Assembly: GCA_964423195.1 (NCBI GenBank)
Contig: CAYRDY010000042.1
Span: 1-19,064, forward strand
DNA length: 19,064 nt
Reading direction: 5' to 3'
Source of the DNA: CAKRHR01 sp964423195
Lineage (GTDB): Bacteria; Bacillota; Clostridia; Lachnospirales; Lachnospiraceae
Shown: positions 1 through 6,507 of the stretch, in pieces
How positions within the stretch are numbered: the stretch's first letter is position 1
How the letters are laid out: each line of letters starts with the position of its first letter
Made by a program: the position numbers and the translations under genes
Notes under the pieces: generated by a model
Told to the model about the DNA's origin: nothing
The model's database searches: none
What the model saw: only the letters and a program-made list of their open reading frames with translations

Positions 1-12
1 CATAGCGCTCAT

Positions 13-41
13 AGTATACCACTTTAAAGCGTTGGTGTAAA
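13..41 (-). promoter_or_regulatory. Outward-facing sigma-A promoter at the left edge
   Basis: Read on the minus strand there is a TTTACA -35 box (41-36), a 17-nt spacer and a TATACT -10 box (18-13), with TGG just before it, an extended -10. Transcription would leave the window to the left within about 10 bases, so the gene it serves is probably just outside. The match to consensus is good; use in vivo is inferred. Confidence 0.5.
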
Positions 42-155
42 GAAGAATGTGCAATAATTGCTCAGGCTTGTGCCATTATTTGATTTCTCACTTTCTGAAT
101 ATAAACCGGCAGAAAATTTATCTTTCTTGAGGATTCTATAACTTTCTTCACCTAC

Positions 156-929
156 TCATAACTTTACTTTTCTGTATGTTCCTGAACCCGAAAAGGAAAT
201 AAAGCCCTTATCGCGCAGCAATTGAAGCTGCTGGCGTATTTTTGGTCTGATATTGTTGTTTTCAGGATGCTTTTCAAAAAGTTCTTCCTCAAAAACATAC
301 ATTTCCTCCAATGTGAACACATCAGAAGGGACTCTGTTCACGCAGTTTAGCACGTCCATTAACCATCCTCTAACATCCAAGTTATCCGTTTTTAACCCTT
401 GGCTCATATGCACTTTTTTAAGGATTTTTTCTCGGTCTTCCTCTTGCCCATCACGAACTATTTCAATTTTTCCTTGTTCTGGTATTTTCTCAATCAAGAT
501 ATTGCACCCCACCCACCCTGCGCGTCGCGCAGAATTCGCAAGAGGAGGTCTTCTCTCAATTATCTCAGGAACAAAAAAGTACTTAGGGATCATTATAAGA
601 TCTTTTACAGTCATGGTGTTTTGCGAATAGCACATAAACAAGAAATCAGGGTTTTCATTTCCAGTAATCCGTTTAATCATAGTTTCATAGGCACCACCCT
701 TTACTTTTGCCCCAAAACGTCCATTTTTGCTCTTTAGCTCAAATTGGTTCCCACATTTACTGCAGTAAAAATCAGCAACTGGCATATTATTCCTAAAATG
801 AATGATGTGCTTGTTGCCACATCGTGGGCAGAACATATTGCGCTCAGCCCACGATTCTGTCAGCACCCGTGCCCTTTGAGGACCGGAACAATAACCTTTA
901 ACCAAACTTTCATCAAGATGCAAATTCAT
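156..929 (-). CDS. dpnI: DpnI-type restriction endonuclease (cuts methylated GATC)
   Basis: Type IIM restriction enzyme that cuts GATC only when the adenine is methylated, so it destroys Dam-methylated foreign DNA and needs no partner methyltransferase. The 257-residue protein aligns from end to end with DpnI of Streptococcus pneumoniae (about 254 residues), as I recall that sequence. The N-terminal PD-(D/E)xK domain keeps Asp53, Glu64 and Lys66. A zinc site is visible as Cys34/Cys37 and Cys56/Cys59. The RRAGWxGCN segment carries Trp139, corresponding to the DNA-contacting Trp of DpnI. The C-terminal part (from about 185) matches the winged-helix domain that also recognises methylated GATC, with the RQQLQxLRDK helix. 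Start is ATG 929, with GGAG 7 nt upstream. The gene is clearly more AT-rich than everything to its right, which suggests horizontal gain. Unmethylated GATC is common in the flanking genes, as expected for a host without Dam methylation. Confidence 0.95.
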   Translation of the reverse strand: MNLHLDESLVKGYCSGPQRARVLTESWAERNMFCPRCGNKHIIHFRNNMPVADFYCSKCGNQFELKSKNGRFGAKVKGGAYETMIKRITGNENPDFLFMCYSQNTMTVKDLIMIPKYFFVPEIIERRPPLANSARRAGWVGCNILIEKIPEQGKIEIVRDGQEEDREKILKKVHMSQGLKTDNLDVRGWLMDVLNCVNRVPSDVFTLEEMYVFEEELFEKHPENNNIRPKIRQQLQLLRDKGFISFSGSGTYRKVKL

Positions 930-1050
930 ATGTGATCTCCGTACTTATTCTCGATATTGGTTATGATGTTTCGCATAAGATCAAGCTTAACTTGTCGGCC
1001 GCCGCTCTGGCTAACATAACGCCATAATAACTGCTTCCTCGTTACTAAAG

Positions 1051-1079
1051 ATTATATTTGATTTCCCGCATAAAAGCAA
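1051..1079 (-). promoter_or_regulatory. Probable promoter of the DpnI gene
   Basis: On the minus strand, TTGCTT (1079-1074), a 17-nt spacer and a perfect TATAAT (1056-1051) lie about 120 bases before the restriction gene start. The -35 box is weak (three of six) and the -10 is ideal. The leader would run from about 1044 to 930. Confidence 0.5.
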
Positions 1080-1152
1080 TATCTAAATGGGTAGAAGGCA
1101 GGCATTCCTCTGTACACCATGGGTCTAGCCTCTATGAGCGATGATGTCTCAC

Positions 1153-1181
1153 TTGACATACCTAGCGATTTATGATAATAG
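1153..1181 (+). promoter_or_regulatory. Candidate promoter of lysK
   Basis: TTGACA (1153-1158) is a perfect -35 box. Two -10 candidates follow: GATAAT (1174-1179, spacer 15) and TAATAG (1176-1181, spacer 17). Neither pair is ideal, since the better -10 has the worse spacing. It would give a leader of roughly 145 nt. Confidence 0.4.
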
Positions 1182-1330
1182 TTTAGACAGGGTTTTTAGT
1201 TATGGACAGGTTCGCGTATGTTCAATACCGGCCGACACGGGACGCAGCGCAGGCAGCGTGAAGCGTGAAGCGATCGGCTGTTATCATAGTGGCGTGTGAT
1301 GGCTTGTTTCGTAGAAGAGGAGAGATGAAT

Positions 1331-3343
1331 ATGCATTGGTCAGACACGATTGCTGATGAGATCATCAGGAGGAATCCGGACAAAGAGGAATATGTGTGCG
1401 CGGCGGGCATCAGCCCGTCAGGCTCTATCCATATCGGAAATTTCAGGGACATCGCGACGAGTCTGTTTGTCGCGCGGGCGCTGGAGCGGAAGGGCAAAAA
1501 GGCGAGGCTGCTCTTTTCATGGGACGAGTATGACAGAATGAGGAAAGTACCGGTCAATGTCAAAGAGGTGACGGAAGGGTTTGAGAAATACATCGGCTGT
1601 CCGTATGTCGATGTGCCGAATCCTTTCGGCACAGAGGAGGCCACTTACGCGGAATATTTTGAAAAAGAATTCGAGAGATCCATCGAGAAATTCGGCATTC
1701 AGATGGAATACAAATATCAGGCAGAGATGTACCGCTCAGGCTGCTACAGGGCGCATATTCTCACGGCGCTGGACAAGCGGGCAGAGATATTTGATATCCT
1801 GGATTCCTTTAGGACACAGGACGCGGTCGAGGGAGAGCGGGAAGCCTATTTTCCGGTGAGCATTTACTGCAGTGAATGCCACAGGGACACGACGAAGATC
1901 ACCGCCTATGATGAGACAAAAAAGATCGCGCAGTACACGTGCAAGTGCGGTCATAAGGGAACCTTCGATTTTAACAGGGACACCAACTGCAAGCTCGCGT
2001 GGAAGGTCGATTGGCCGATGCGCTGGATGTATGAGAAGGTTGATTTTGAGCCGGGGGGAAAGGATCACGCGGCACCGGGCGGATCCTACGATACGAGCAA
2101 AGTCATCGCGGAGAAGATTTTTGGGTTTAGGGCACCGGTATTTGTCGGCTACGAGTTTATAGGGATTCGGGGGACGACAGGAAAAATGTCCGGCTCCTCA
2201 GGCTTAAATATGACGCCGGAGACGCTGCTGAAGATCTATCAGCCGGAGATTCTGCTCTGGCTCTACGCGAGGGTGAATACCAACAAGGCGTTTGATCTCT
2301 GCTTTGATGACGGCATCCTGCGCCAGTATTTTGAGTTTGATAAACAGTACAATATGTATAGAAAGGGCGAGGCCGATGAACATGTGACGTCTGTCATGCA
2401 GTGCTGTCTGCTGACGGATAAGGAGATCAAAACCGTTCCGATGTCACTGCTGGTACAGCTCGGCTCGATCGTCGATTTTAATGTGCCGATGCTTGAGACC
2501 GTCTTTGAAAAGATCGGGCAGCCGTACAAATACGCCGATTTTGAGGAGAGGCTTAATCTGGCGAAATACTGGCTTGAGAATTGCGCGCCGGAAAATGTGA
2601 ACAAGCTCGTGCCGCATCGCAACTGGGAGGTCTACGACACGCTGACGGATGATCAGAAGCGGGAGATCAAGATCCTGCATGACTATCTTGCCAATGAGGA
2701 ATACACGCTCGATCAGCTGAATGTGAAATTGTACGATATTTCCAAGGAAGTTTTCGGGGCTGACAATCCGGAATTAAAGAAACTGCAGGGCGCATTTTTT
2801 AAGAATGTTTACAGACTGCTCCTGAATAAGGAGAAGGGACCGAGGCTTTACCTGTTTTTGTATGCGATCGATAAAGAGCGGTTCATCGGTTTGCTCGATT
2901 TTTCCTATGAGCGGACGGCGGAGGAGATGGTGTCGCTGTCGGAATTAAAGAAAGCGCCTGAGCCGGAGGAGAAGAAAGTCGTCTACGGCGATCCGGATCC
3001 GGTCGCGCCGGTCAAGGAGGAAATTGCCATCGATGATTTCAATAAGATCGATCTGAGAGTCTGCCGCGTCGTCAAATGTCAGGAGATCAGAAAATCACAC
3101 AGCTGTTACAGGCTGACGCTGTTTGACGGCACCAGAGAGCGGACGATCGTGTCCTCGATCAAGGACGATTATCGGCCGGAGGAACTGATCGGCAAAAAGA
3201 TCATTGTGGTCGCGAACCTCAGGCCGACGCGGATCACCGGCGTGACCAGTGAGGGGATGCTCCTCGCGGCGACCAACAATGCCTGCGGCTGCCGGGTCAT
3301 TTTTGTCGATGATCTCGTGCCGGAGGGGACAGCGATCCGCTGA
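1331..3343 (+). CDS. lysK: Class I lysyl-tRNA synthetase with C-terminal tRNA-binding domain
   Basis: Charges tRNA-Lys with lysine. The core matches archaeal/spirochaete class I LysRS, not the common class II LysS: Rossmann-fold motif HIGN at residues 34-37, the DWPMRW segment, the GKDH segment, and KMSGSSG at 285-291. Cys180, Cys183, Cys204 and Cys206 look like a zinc knuckle in the connective insert. A helical domain follows to about 540. Residues from about 566 to the end form an EMAP II/Trbp111-like OB-fold (IDLRV, TRITGVTSEGMLLAA), as in the MetRS C-terminus. At 670 residues it is longer than typical class I LysRS (roughly 500-550) because of this domain. The start is ATG 1331: AGGAG lies 8 nt upstream and the protein then begins MHW, like its relatives. 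ATG 1325 (2 nt from the site) and GTG 1265 are less likely. Confidence 0.93.
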   Translation: MHWSDTIADEIIRRNPDKEEYVCAAGISPSGSIHIGNFRDIATSLFVARALERKGKKARLLFSWDEYDRMRKVPVNVKEVTEGFEKYIGCPYVDVPNPFGTEEATYAEYFEKEFERSIEKFGIQMEYKYQAEMYRSGCYRAHILTALDKRAEIFDILDSFRTQDAVEGEREAYFPVSIYCSECHRDTTKITAYDETKKIAQYTCKCGHKGTFDFNRDTNCKLAWKVDWPMRWMYEKVDFEPGGKDHAAPGGSYDTSKVIAEKIFGFRAPVFVGYEFIGIRGTTGKMSGSSGLNMTPETLLKIYQPEILLWLYARVNTNKAFDLCFDDGILRQYFEFDKQYNMYRKGEADEHVTSVMQCCLLTDKEIKTVPMSLLVQLGSIVDFNVPMLETVFEKIGQPYKYADFEERLNLAKYWLENCAPENVNKLVPHRNWEVYDTLTDDQKREIKILHDYLANEEYTLDQLNVKLYDISKEVFGADNPELKKLQGAFFKNVYRLLLNKEKGPRLYLFLYAIDKERFIGLLDFSYERTAEEMVSLSELKKAPEPEEKKVVYGDPDPVAPVKEEIAIDDFNKIDLRVCRVVKCQEIRKSHSCYRLTLFDGTRERTIVSSIKDDYRPEELIGKKIIVVANLRPTRITGVTSEGMLLAATNNACGCRVIFVDDLVPEGTAIR

Positions 3344-3410
3344 GGCCGCCGGATAGCAAGAAGGAATTCGATGAATACCGATGGATACAGCCATGCAGGA
3401 GGCCATACAA

Positions 3411-4334
3411 ATGATTCAGGACATTTATCCGCACCGATTGTTTAACCATTATCAGCCGGGGAGTACGCCGCGGCCGGACAGCTATATCTTCTATTTCAGG
3501 GGTTCCAAGATGCTGGTGAAGTATGTCCTCGCCGACGCTTCGGCATGCCCAGTCACTTTGACGGATCTATCTGCGGACACAGGCGGCGCGTCGGGCGCGT
3601 CGTCGCGCGCCGACGATACCTCCCGTACTTTATTGGAATTTCCCAGAGCCAAAGATTTTAAAGTCCTGCCGGAGACGACCTACCTCTTTGCCATCGACGC
3701 GGAGACCTATTTTCTATTGAATACGGACACGGCGGCGGTTCCGGAGGGCTTTGCGTTCCACGAATTTTTGGAGATTAGAGACCGGGCGCCTGAGCCGAAA
3801 CACAGGGTATTTGCGGCGATGACGGCCAGACACCTGGCGGATTGGTACAGGGACAACCGGTTTTGCGGGCGCTGCGGGCGGCCGATGAAGCGGTCGGATG
3901 AGGAGCGGGCGATGGTGTGCGCTGGCTGCGGATATACCTGTTATCCGCGCATCATGCCTGCGGTCATTGTGGGCGTCACGGACGGCGATAGGCTGTTGGT
4001 GACCAGATATCGCACGGGTTACCGCCATCATGCCCTGATCGCCGGTTTTACTGAGATCGGGGAGACGCTGGAGGAGACGGTCGCGCGCGAGGTGATGGAG
4101 GAGGCGGGTATTCGGGTGAAAAATATCCGCTATTACAAGTCACAGCCGTGGGGCATGGCCAATGACATCCTGGCCGGCTTTTACTGCGATGTGGACGGCG
4201 ACGCTCACATTCATATGGATTCGGGCGAACTCAGCTCTGCCGAGTGGATAGAGCGGGAGGAGATCGTGCTGCAGCCCGATGATTTCAGCCTCACCAACGA
4301 GATGATGATGCAGTTCAAGCTGGGGAAGCGGTAA
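3411..4334 (+). CDS. nudC: NADH pyrophosphatase / NAD-capped RNA hydrolase (Nudix)
   Basis: Hydrolyses NAD(H) to NMN(H) and AMP; NudC-family enzymes also remove NAD caps from RNA. The protein has 307 residues. An N-terminal NUDIX-like region is followed by a zinc ribbon (Cys152, Cys155, Cys170, Cys173), then a complete Nudix box at 212-234 (Gly212, Glu218, Arg226, Glu227, Glu230, Glu231, Gly233). SQPWG follows at 244-248, the place of the NudC SQPW signature that selects NAD over other nucleotides. ATG 3411 is chosen as start because AGGAGG lies exactly 8 nt upstream; the in-frame ATGs at 3381 and 3393 have no such site. A low-complexity Gly/Ala/Ser segment near residues 60-70 is encoded by a palindrome (3589-3615) and looks like an insertion in a variable loop. 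It sits 67 nt after lysK with no terminator between them, so co-transcription is possible. Confidence 0.92.
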   Translation: MIQDIYPHRLFNHYQPGSTPRPDSYIFYFRGSKMLVKYVLADASACPVTLTDLSADTGGASGASSRADDTSRTLLEFPRAKDFKVLPETTYLFAIDAETYFLLNTDTAAVPEGFAFHEFLEIRDRAPEPKHRVFAAMTARHLADWYRDNRFCGRCGRPMKRSDEERAMVCAGCGYTCYPRIMPAVIVGVTDGDRLLVTRYRTGYRHHALIAGFTEIGETLEETVAREVMEEAGIRVKNIRYYKSQPWGMANDILAGFYCDVDGDAHIHMDSGELSSAEWIEREEIVLQPDDFSLTNEMMMQFKLGKR

Positions 4335-4369
4335 TATCGCGATTATTTTCAATTTGGCGCGAAATTAAG

Positions 4370-4397
4370 TTGACAAACGTTACAGTTAGATTAAAAT
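4370..4397 (+). promoter_or_regulatory. Strong sigma-A promoter of the rsmD-coaD operon
   Basis: TTGACA (4370-4375), a 16-nt spacer and TAAAAT (4392-4397, five of six) lie in a short AT-rich gap between nudC and rsmD. The predicted transcription start is about 4404, giving a very short leader. Confidence 0.7.
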
Positions 4398-4432
4398 GAA
4401 AATGACAGCCGGAGAGGATGATCATTGATTTT

Positions 4433-4999
4433 ATGAGAGTCATTGCGGGAACGGCGCGGCGGCTGCAGCTGAGAGCCCCGGAGGGGATGGACACGAGGCC
4501 GACGACGGATCGGATCAAGGAGACGTTATTCAATATGATCAGTTTCGACCTGAACGGCGCTCTGTTTGTCGATCTGTTCAGCGGGAGCGGCGCCATCGGC
4601 ATCGAGGCGCTGAGCCGTGGGGCAGCGTTCGCATGGTTTGCGGAAAAAAATCCCGCGGCCTGCGCGTGCATCCGCGAAAACCTGAGGCGCACGGGCCTTG
4701 AATCGCGGGCACAGGTCTTGATGCGGGACGCGCGTTTGGTCTTAAAGGAGCTCTGGGAGCTTTGCGGCGGCCGGCCGGCGGATTTTATTTTCATGGATCC
4801 GCCCTACGGGCGGCAGCTTGAGCGGGAGATATTGACAGCCTTAAGCGGCCTGCCGTTGGCCGACGGGCACACGACCATCATTGTGGAGGCCGATATCCGT
4901 GAGGATTTTTCCTATGTCGGCGGCCTCGGATTCAAGATCCAGAGAGAAAAAAAGTATAAAACCAATAAACATGTATTTATCTTAAAAAATGAAAGTTGA
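4433..4999 (+). CDS. rsmD: 16S rRNA (guanine966-N2)-methyltransferase
   Basis: Methylates G966 (E. coli numbering) of 16S rRNA using S-adenosylmethionine. The protein has 188 residues, normal for RsmD. It begins MRVIAGTARR, the typical N-terminus, and has TRPTTDRIKETLFNM, the SAM-binding motif DLFSGSGAIGIEALSRG from Asp47, and the catalytic DPPY at 122-125. The start is uncertain. ATG 4433 fits the family, but its purine-rich site (GGAGAGG, 4411-4417) is 15 nt away. ATG 4418 adds five residues and sits directly on that site. The stop codon lies 8 nt before the coaD start, so the two are co-translated in one operon. The rsmD-coaD pair is a common arrangement in Bacillota. Confidence 0.93.
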   Translation: MRVIAGTARRLQLRAPEGMDTRPTTDRIKETLFNMISFDLNGALFVDLFSGSGAIGIEALSRGAAFAWFAEKNPAACACIRENLRRTGLESRAQVLMRDARLVLKELWELCGGRPADFIFMDPPYGRQLEREILTALSGLPLADGHTTIIVEADIREDFSYVGGLGFKIQREKKYKTNKHVFILKNES

Positions 5000-5007
5000 G
5001 AGCGGCT

Positions 5008-5496
5008 ATGAAGACAGCAGTATATCCGGGCAGCTTTGACCCGGTGACCTACGGGCATATGGACATTATCCAGAGAGCGGCGGGGATGGTGGAAAAACTC
5101 ATCATCGGTGTTCTGAATAACAGCGCAAAAAATCCGTTGTTTTCTGTCGAAGAACGTGTTAATATGTTAAGAGAGGTATGCAGGGATCTGCCAAATATCG
5201 AGATTCGCCATTTCGACGGTTTGCTGGTTGATTTTGTGAAAGAATGCCAGTCGAATGTGATTGTCAGGGGTTTAAGGGCAGTGACTGATTTTGAGTATGA
5301 GCTGCAGTGGGCACAGTCCAATCAGATCGTTTATCCGGCGATGGATACGATGTTTCTCGTGACCAATGTCCAGTACTCTTATCTGAGTTCGAGTGTTGTC
5401 AGGGAATATGCATCCCATGGCGGAGACGTATCCTCGTTTGTGCCGGAGTTTGTCGCCAGGTTACTGAAAGAAAAATACGAAAGTAAGGAGAAGTGA
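5008..5496 (+). CDS. coaD: Phosphopantetheine adenylyltransferase
   Basis: Transfers AMP from ATP to 4'-phosphopantetheine, the penultimate step of coenzyme A synthesis, in the cytoplasm. The 162-residue length is typical. The nucleotidyltransferase signature is complete: YPGSFDPVTYGH at 6-17 with the TxGH motif at 14-17, RGLR at 87-90, and SSSVVRE at 127-133. ATG 5008 gives the standard MKTAVYPGSFDP start; a longer in-frame TTG at 4996 overlaps the rsmD stop and is not needed. It is the middle gene of a tight operon, and its end is only 2 nt from the next start. Confidence 0.97.
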   Translation: MKTAVYPGSFDPVTYGHMDIIQRAAGMVEKLIIGVLNNSAKNPLFSVEERVNMLREVCRDLPNIEIRHFDGLLVDFVKECQSNVIVRGLRAVTDFEYELQWAQSNQIVYPAMDTMFLVTNVQYSYLSSSVVREYASHGGDVSSFVPEFVARLLKEKYESKEK

Positions 5497-5498
5497 AC

Positions 5499-6269
5499 AT
5501 GAAAGATTCAAGTACGAGCAAGATCGAACAGCTGATTGACGAGATTGAGGAGTTTATCGAGAGCTGCAAGCCGCAGCCCTTTTCACAGTCCAAGGTGATT
5601 GTGCCGAAGGATGAATTATATGAATTGCTGACGGAATTGAGATTAAAGACGCCGGAGGAGATCACGCGCTATCAGAAGATCATCTCCAACAGAGAAAAGA
5701 TCATCAACGACGCCCAGGCGCAGGCGGAGCGGATGGTCGAGGAGACCAATGTCTATGTGAATCAGCTCGTCGAGGAGAATCAGATCATGGCGCAGGCCTA
5801 TGATCGGGCGCAGGAGCTTCTCGATGCCGCTCAGGCGCAGGCCGCGGAGACGGTCAACGCGGCCAATGAGGACGCGGAGGGGATTCGCCGCAGCGCGCTG
5901 CAGTACACCCAGGAGCTGATCAATAATCTGCAGCAGGTGATCGGCGGGACGCTGGATGTGGCCAAGTCAAACTACGAGGGCCTGATTAGCGGTCTGTCCT
6001 ACAATCTGGATGTTCTGACAAGCAACAGGGAGGCGCTTGAGCAGCAGCTTGCGACGCCGGTCGAGATCCCAGCCTATGAGCCTGTTCAGACCCGCGCGGA
6101 GGATCTGCTGCCGCCGCTGGAGACAAAGCTCTCCGGGCCTGCGCGTACCGCGGATGACCAGCCGGCCCGCGAGGAAGCCGAGGATGAGGACGCCGGATAT
6201 GAGAATGAGGACGATGTCGATCTCGACGATGATGATCTTGAGGACGACGATTATGACGACATTGACTGA
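5499..6269 (+). CDS. Coiled-coil protein with highly acidic C-terminal tail, function unknown
   Basis: I do not recognise a defined enzyme. The 256-residue protein has a charged N-terminus, then a long Ala/Gln/Glu-rich helical region (about 70-190) with heptad-like spacing, resembling the subunit B/H stalk of F/V-ATPases and DivIVA-like scaffolds. That kind of similarity is compositional. There is no signal peptide or membrane segment. Residues from about 220 to the end are almost entirely Asp and Glu. The start is ATG 5499, with AAGGAG 8 nt upstream; GTG 5493 in frame overlaps the coaD stop. It is the last gene of the rsmD-coaD operon and is followed by a terminator, so it is expressed with them. 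Similar proteins next to coaD are, from memory, often labelled ATPase in Lachnospiraceae without experimental support. A scaffold or cell-division role is only a guess. Confidence 0.8.
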   Translation: MKDSSTSKIEQLIDEIEEFIESCKPQPFSQSKVIVPKDELYELLTELRLKTPEEITRYQKIISNREKIINDAQAQAERMVEETNVYVNQLVEENQIMAQAYDRAQELLDAAQAQAAETVNAANEDAEGIRRSALQYTQELINNLQQVIGGTLDVAKSNYEGLISGLSYNLDVLTSNREALEQQLATPVEIPAYEPVQTRAEDLLPPLETKLSGPARTADDQPAREEAEDEDAGYENEDDVDLDDDDLEDDDYDDID

Positions 6270-6288
6270 CGGCTGATGACAGATGCCG

Positions 6289-6327
6289 GCCATAGTTTGT
6301 GGGGTTCCGCTGACTATGGCTTTTGTG
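6289..6327 (+). terminator. Rho-independent terminator of the rsmD-coaD operon
   Basis: GCCATAGT (6289-6296) pairs perfectly with ACTATGGC (6313-6320) around a 16-nt loop, followed by TTTTGTGCTTT. It lies 20 nt after the stop of the coiled-coil gene. The loop is long and the T-tract is broken, so strength is uncertain. Confidence 0.6.
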
Positions 6328-6346
6328 CTTTATTGAGAGGGCACAG

Positions 6347-6442
6347 GCCGCGGGCGCGCGGATTGATGCCGGACGCCATGCGGACTGTGAGCCGCGGCCA
6401 CGCGGACTGGAGTTGGCTTTTATGCGGCCGCACGGGCCGCGG
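6347..6442. repeat. Degenerate GC-rich tandem repeat, 44/45-nt period
   Basis: GCCGCGG occurs at 6347, 6391 and 6436, that is every 44 and 45 nt. The first two units also share CGCGGA at offset 11-16 and ATGCGG at offset 32-37. Aligned without gaps they agree at 26 of 44 positions by my count. GCCGCGGC (6391-6398) is self-complementary, and GCGGCC/GGCCGC (6424-6429/6435-6440) can form a hairpin. The array fills the gap before the M16C peptidase. Confidence 0.45.
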
Positions 6443-6462
6443 GTAATATTTTTTGATAGATC

Positions 6463-6478
6463 AGGCGCATGGGCGCCT
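6463..6478. repeat. Short inverted repeat before the M16C peptidase
   Basis: AGGCGC (6463-6468) pairs with GCGCCT (6473-6478) around ATGG, 16 nt upstream of the ribosome site. The nonamer ATGGGCGCC inside it also occurs twice in the recO-glyS gap. Confidence 0.4.
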
Positions 6479-6507
6479 ATGAAATATGGAGATAGGAGTT
6501 GAATTAT

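Larger units (their letters stand above)
930..1330. other. Gene-free region between dpnI and lysK
   Basis: No complete gene of recognisable type is seen here. It contains divergent promoter candidates for dpnI (minus) and lysK (plus). It also holds two short protein-like open stretches: one on the minus strand that runs into the dpnI start (1051-926), and one on the plus strand (1095-1172) ending in three consecutive in-frame stops. Base composition shifts from AT-rich on the left to GC-rich after about 1210, so a border between acquired and core DNA probably lies here. No T-box or other riboswitch hallmark was found before lysK. Confidence 0.6.

Noticed and set aside
930..1330. T-box or lysine riboswitch before lysK
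   Set aside because: No consensus T-box sequence, and no lysine-riboswitch core that I can recognise in the leader.
1265..1330. Longer lysK start at GTG 1265
   Set aside because: The extra 22 residues have no family counterpart and no ribosome site, while ATG 1331 has AGGAG at 8 nt and the expected MHW beginning.
3371..3445. A 24-codon frame from ATG 3371 with AAGGA upstream
   Set aside because: It overlaps nudC in another frame, is very short and has no recognisable product.
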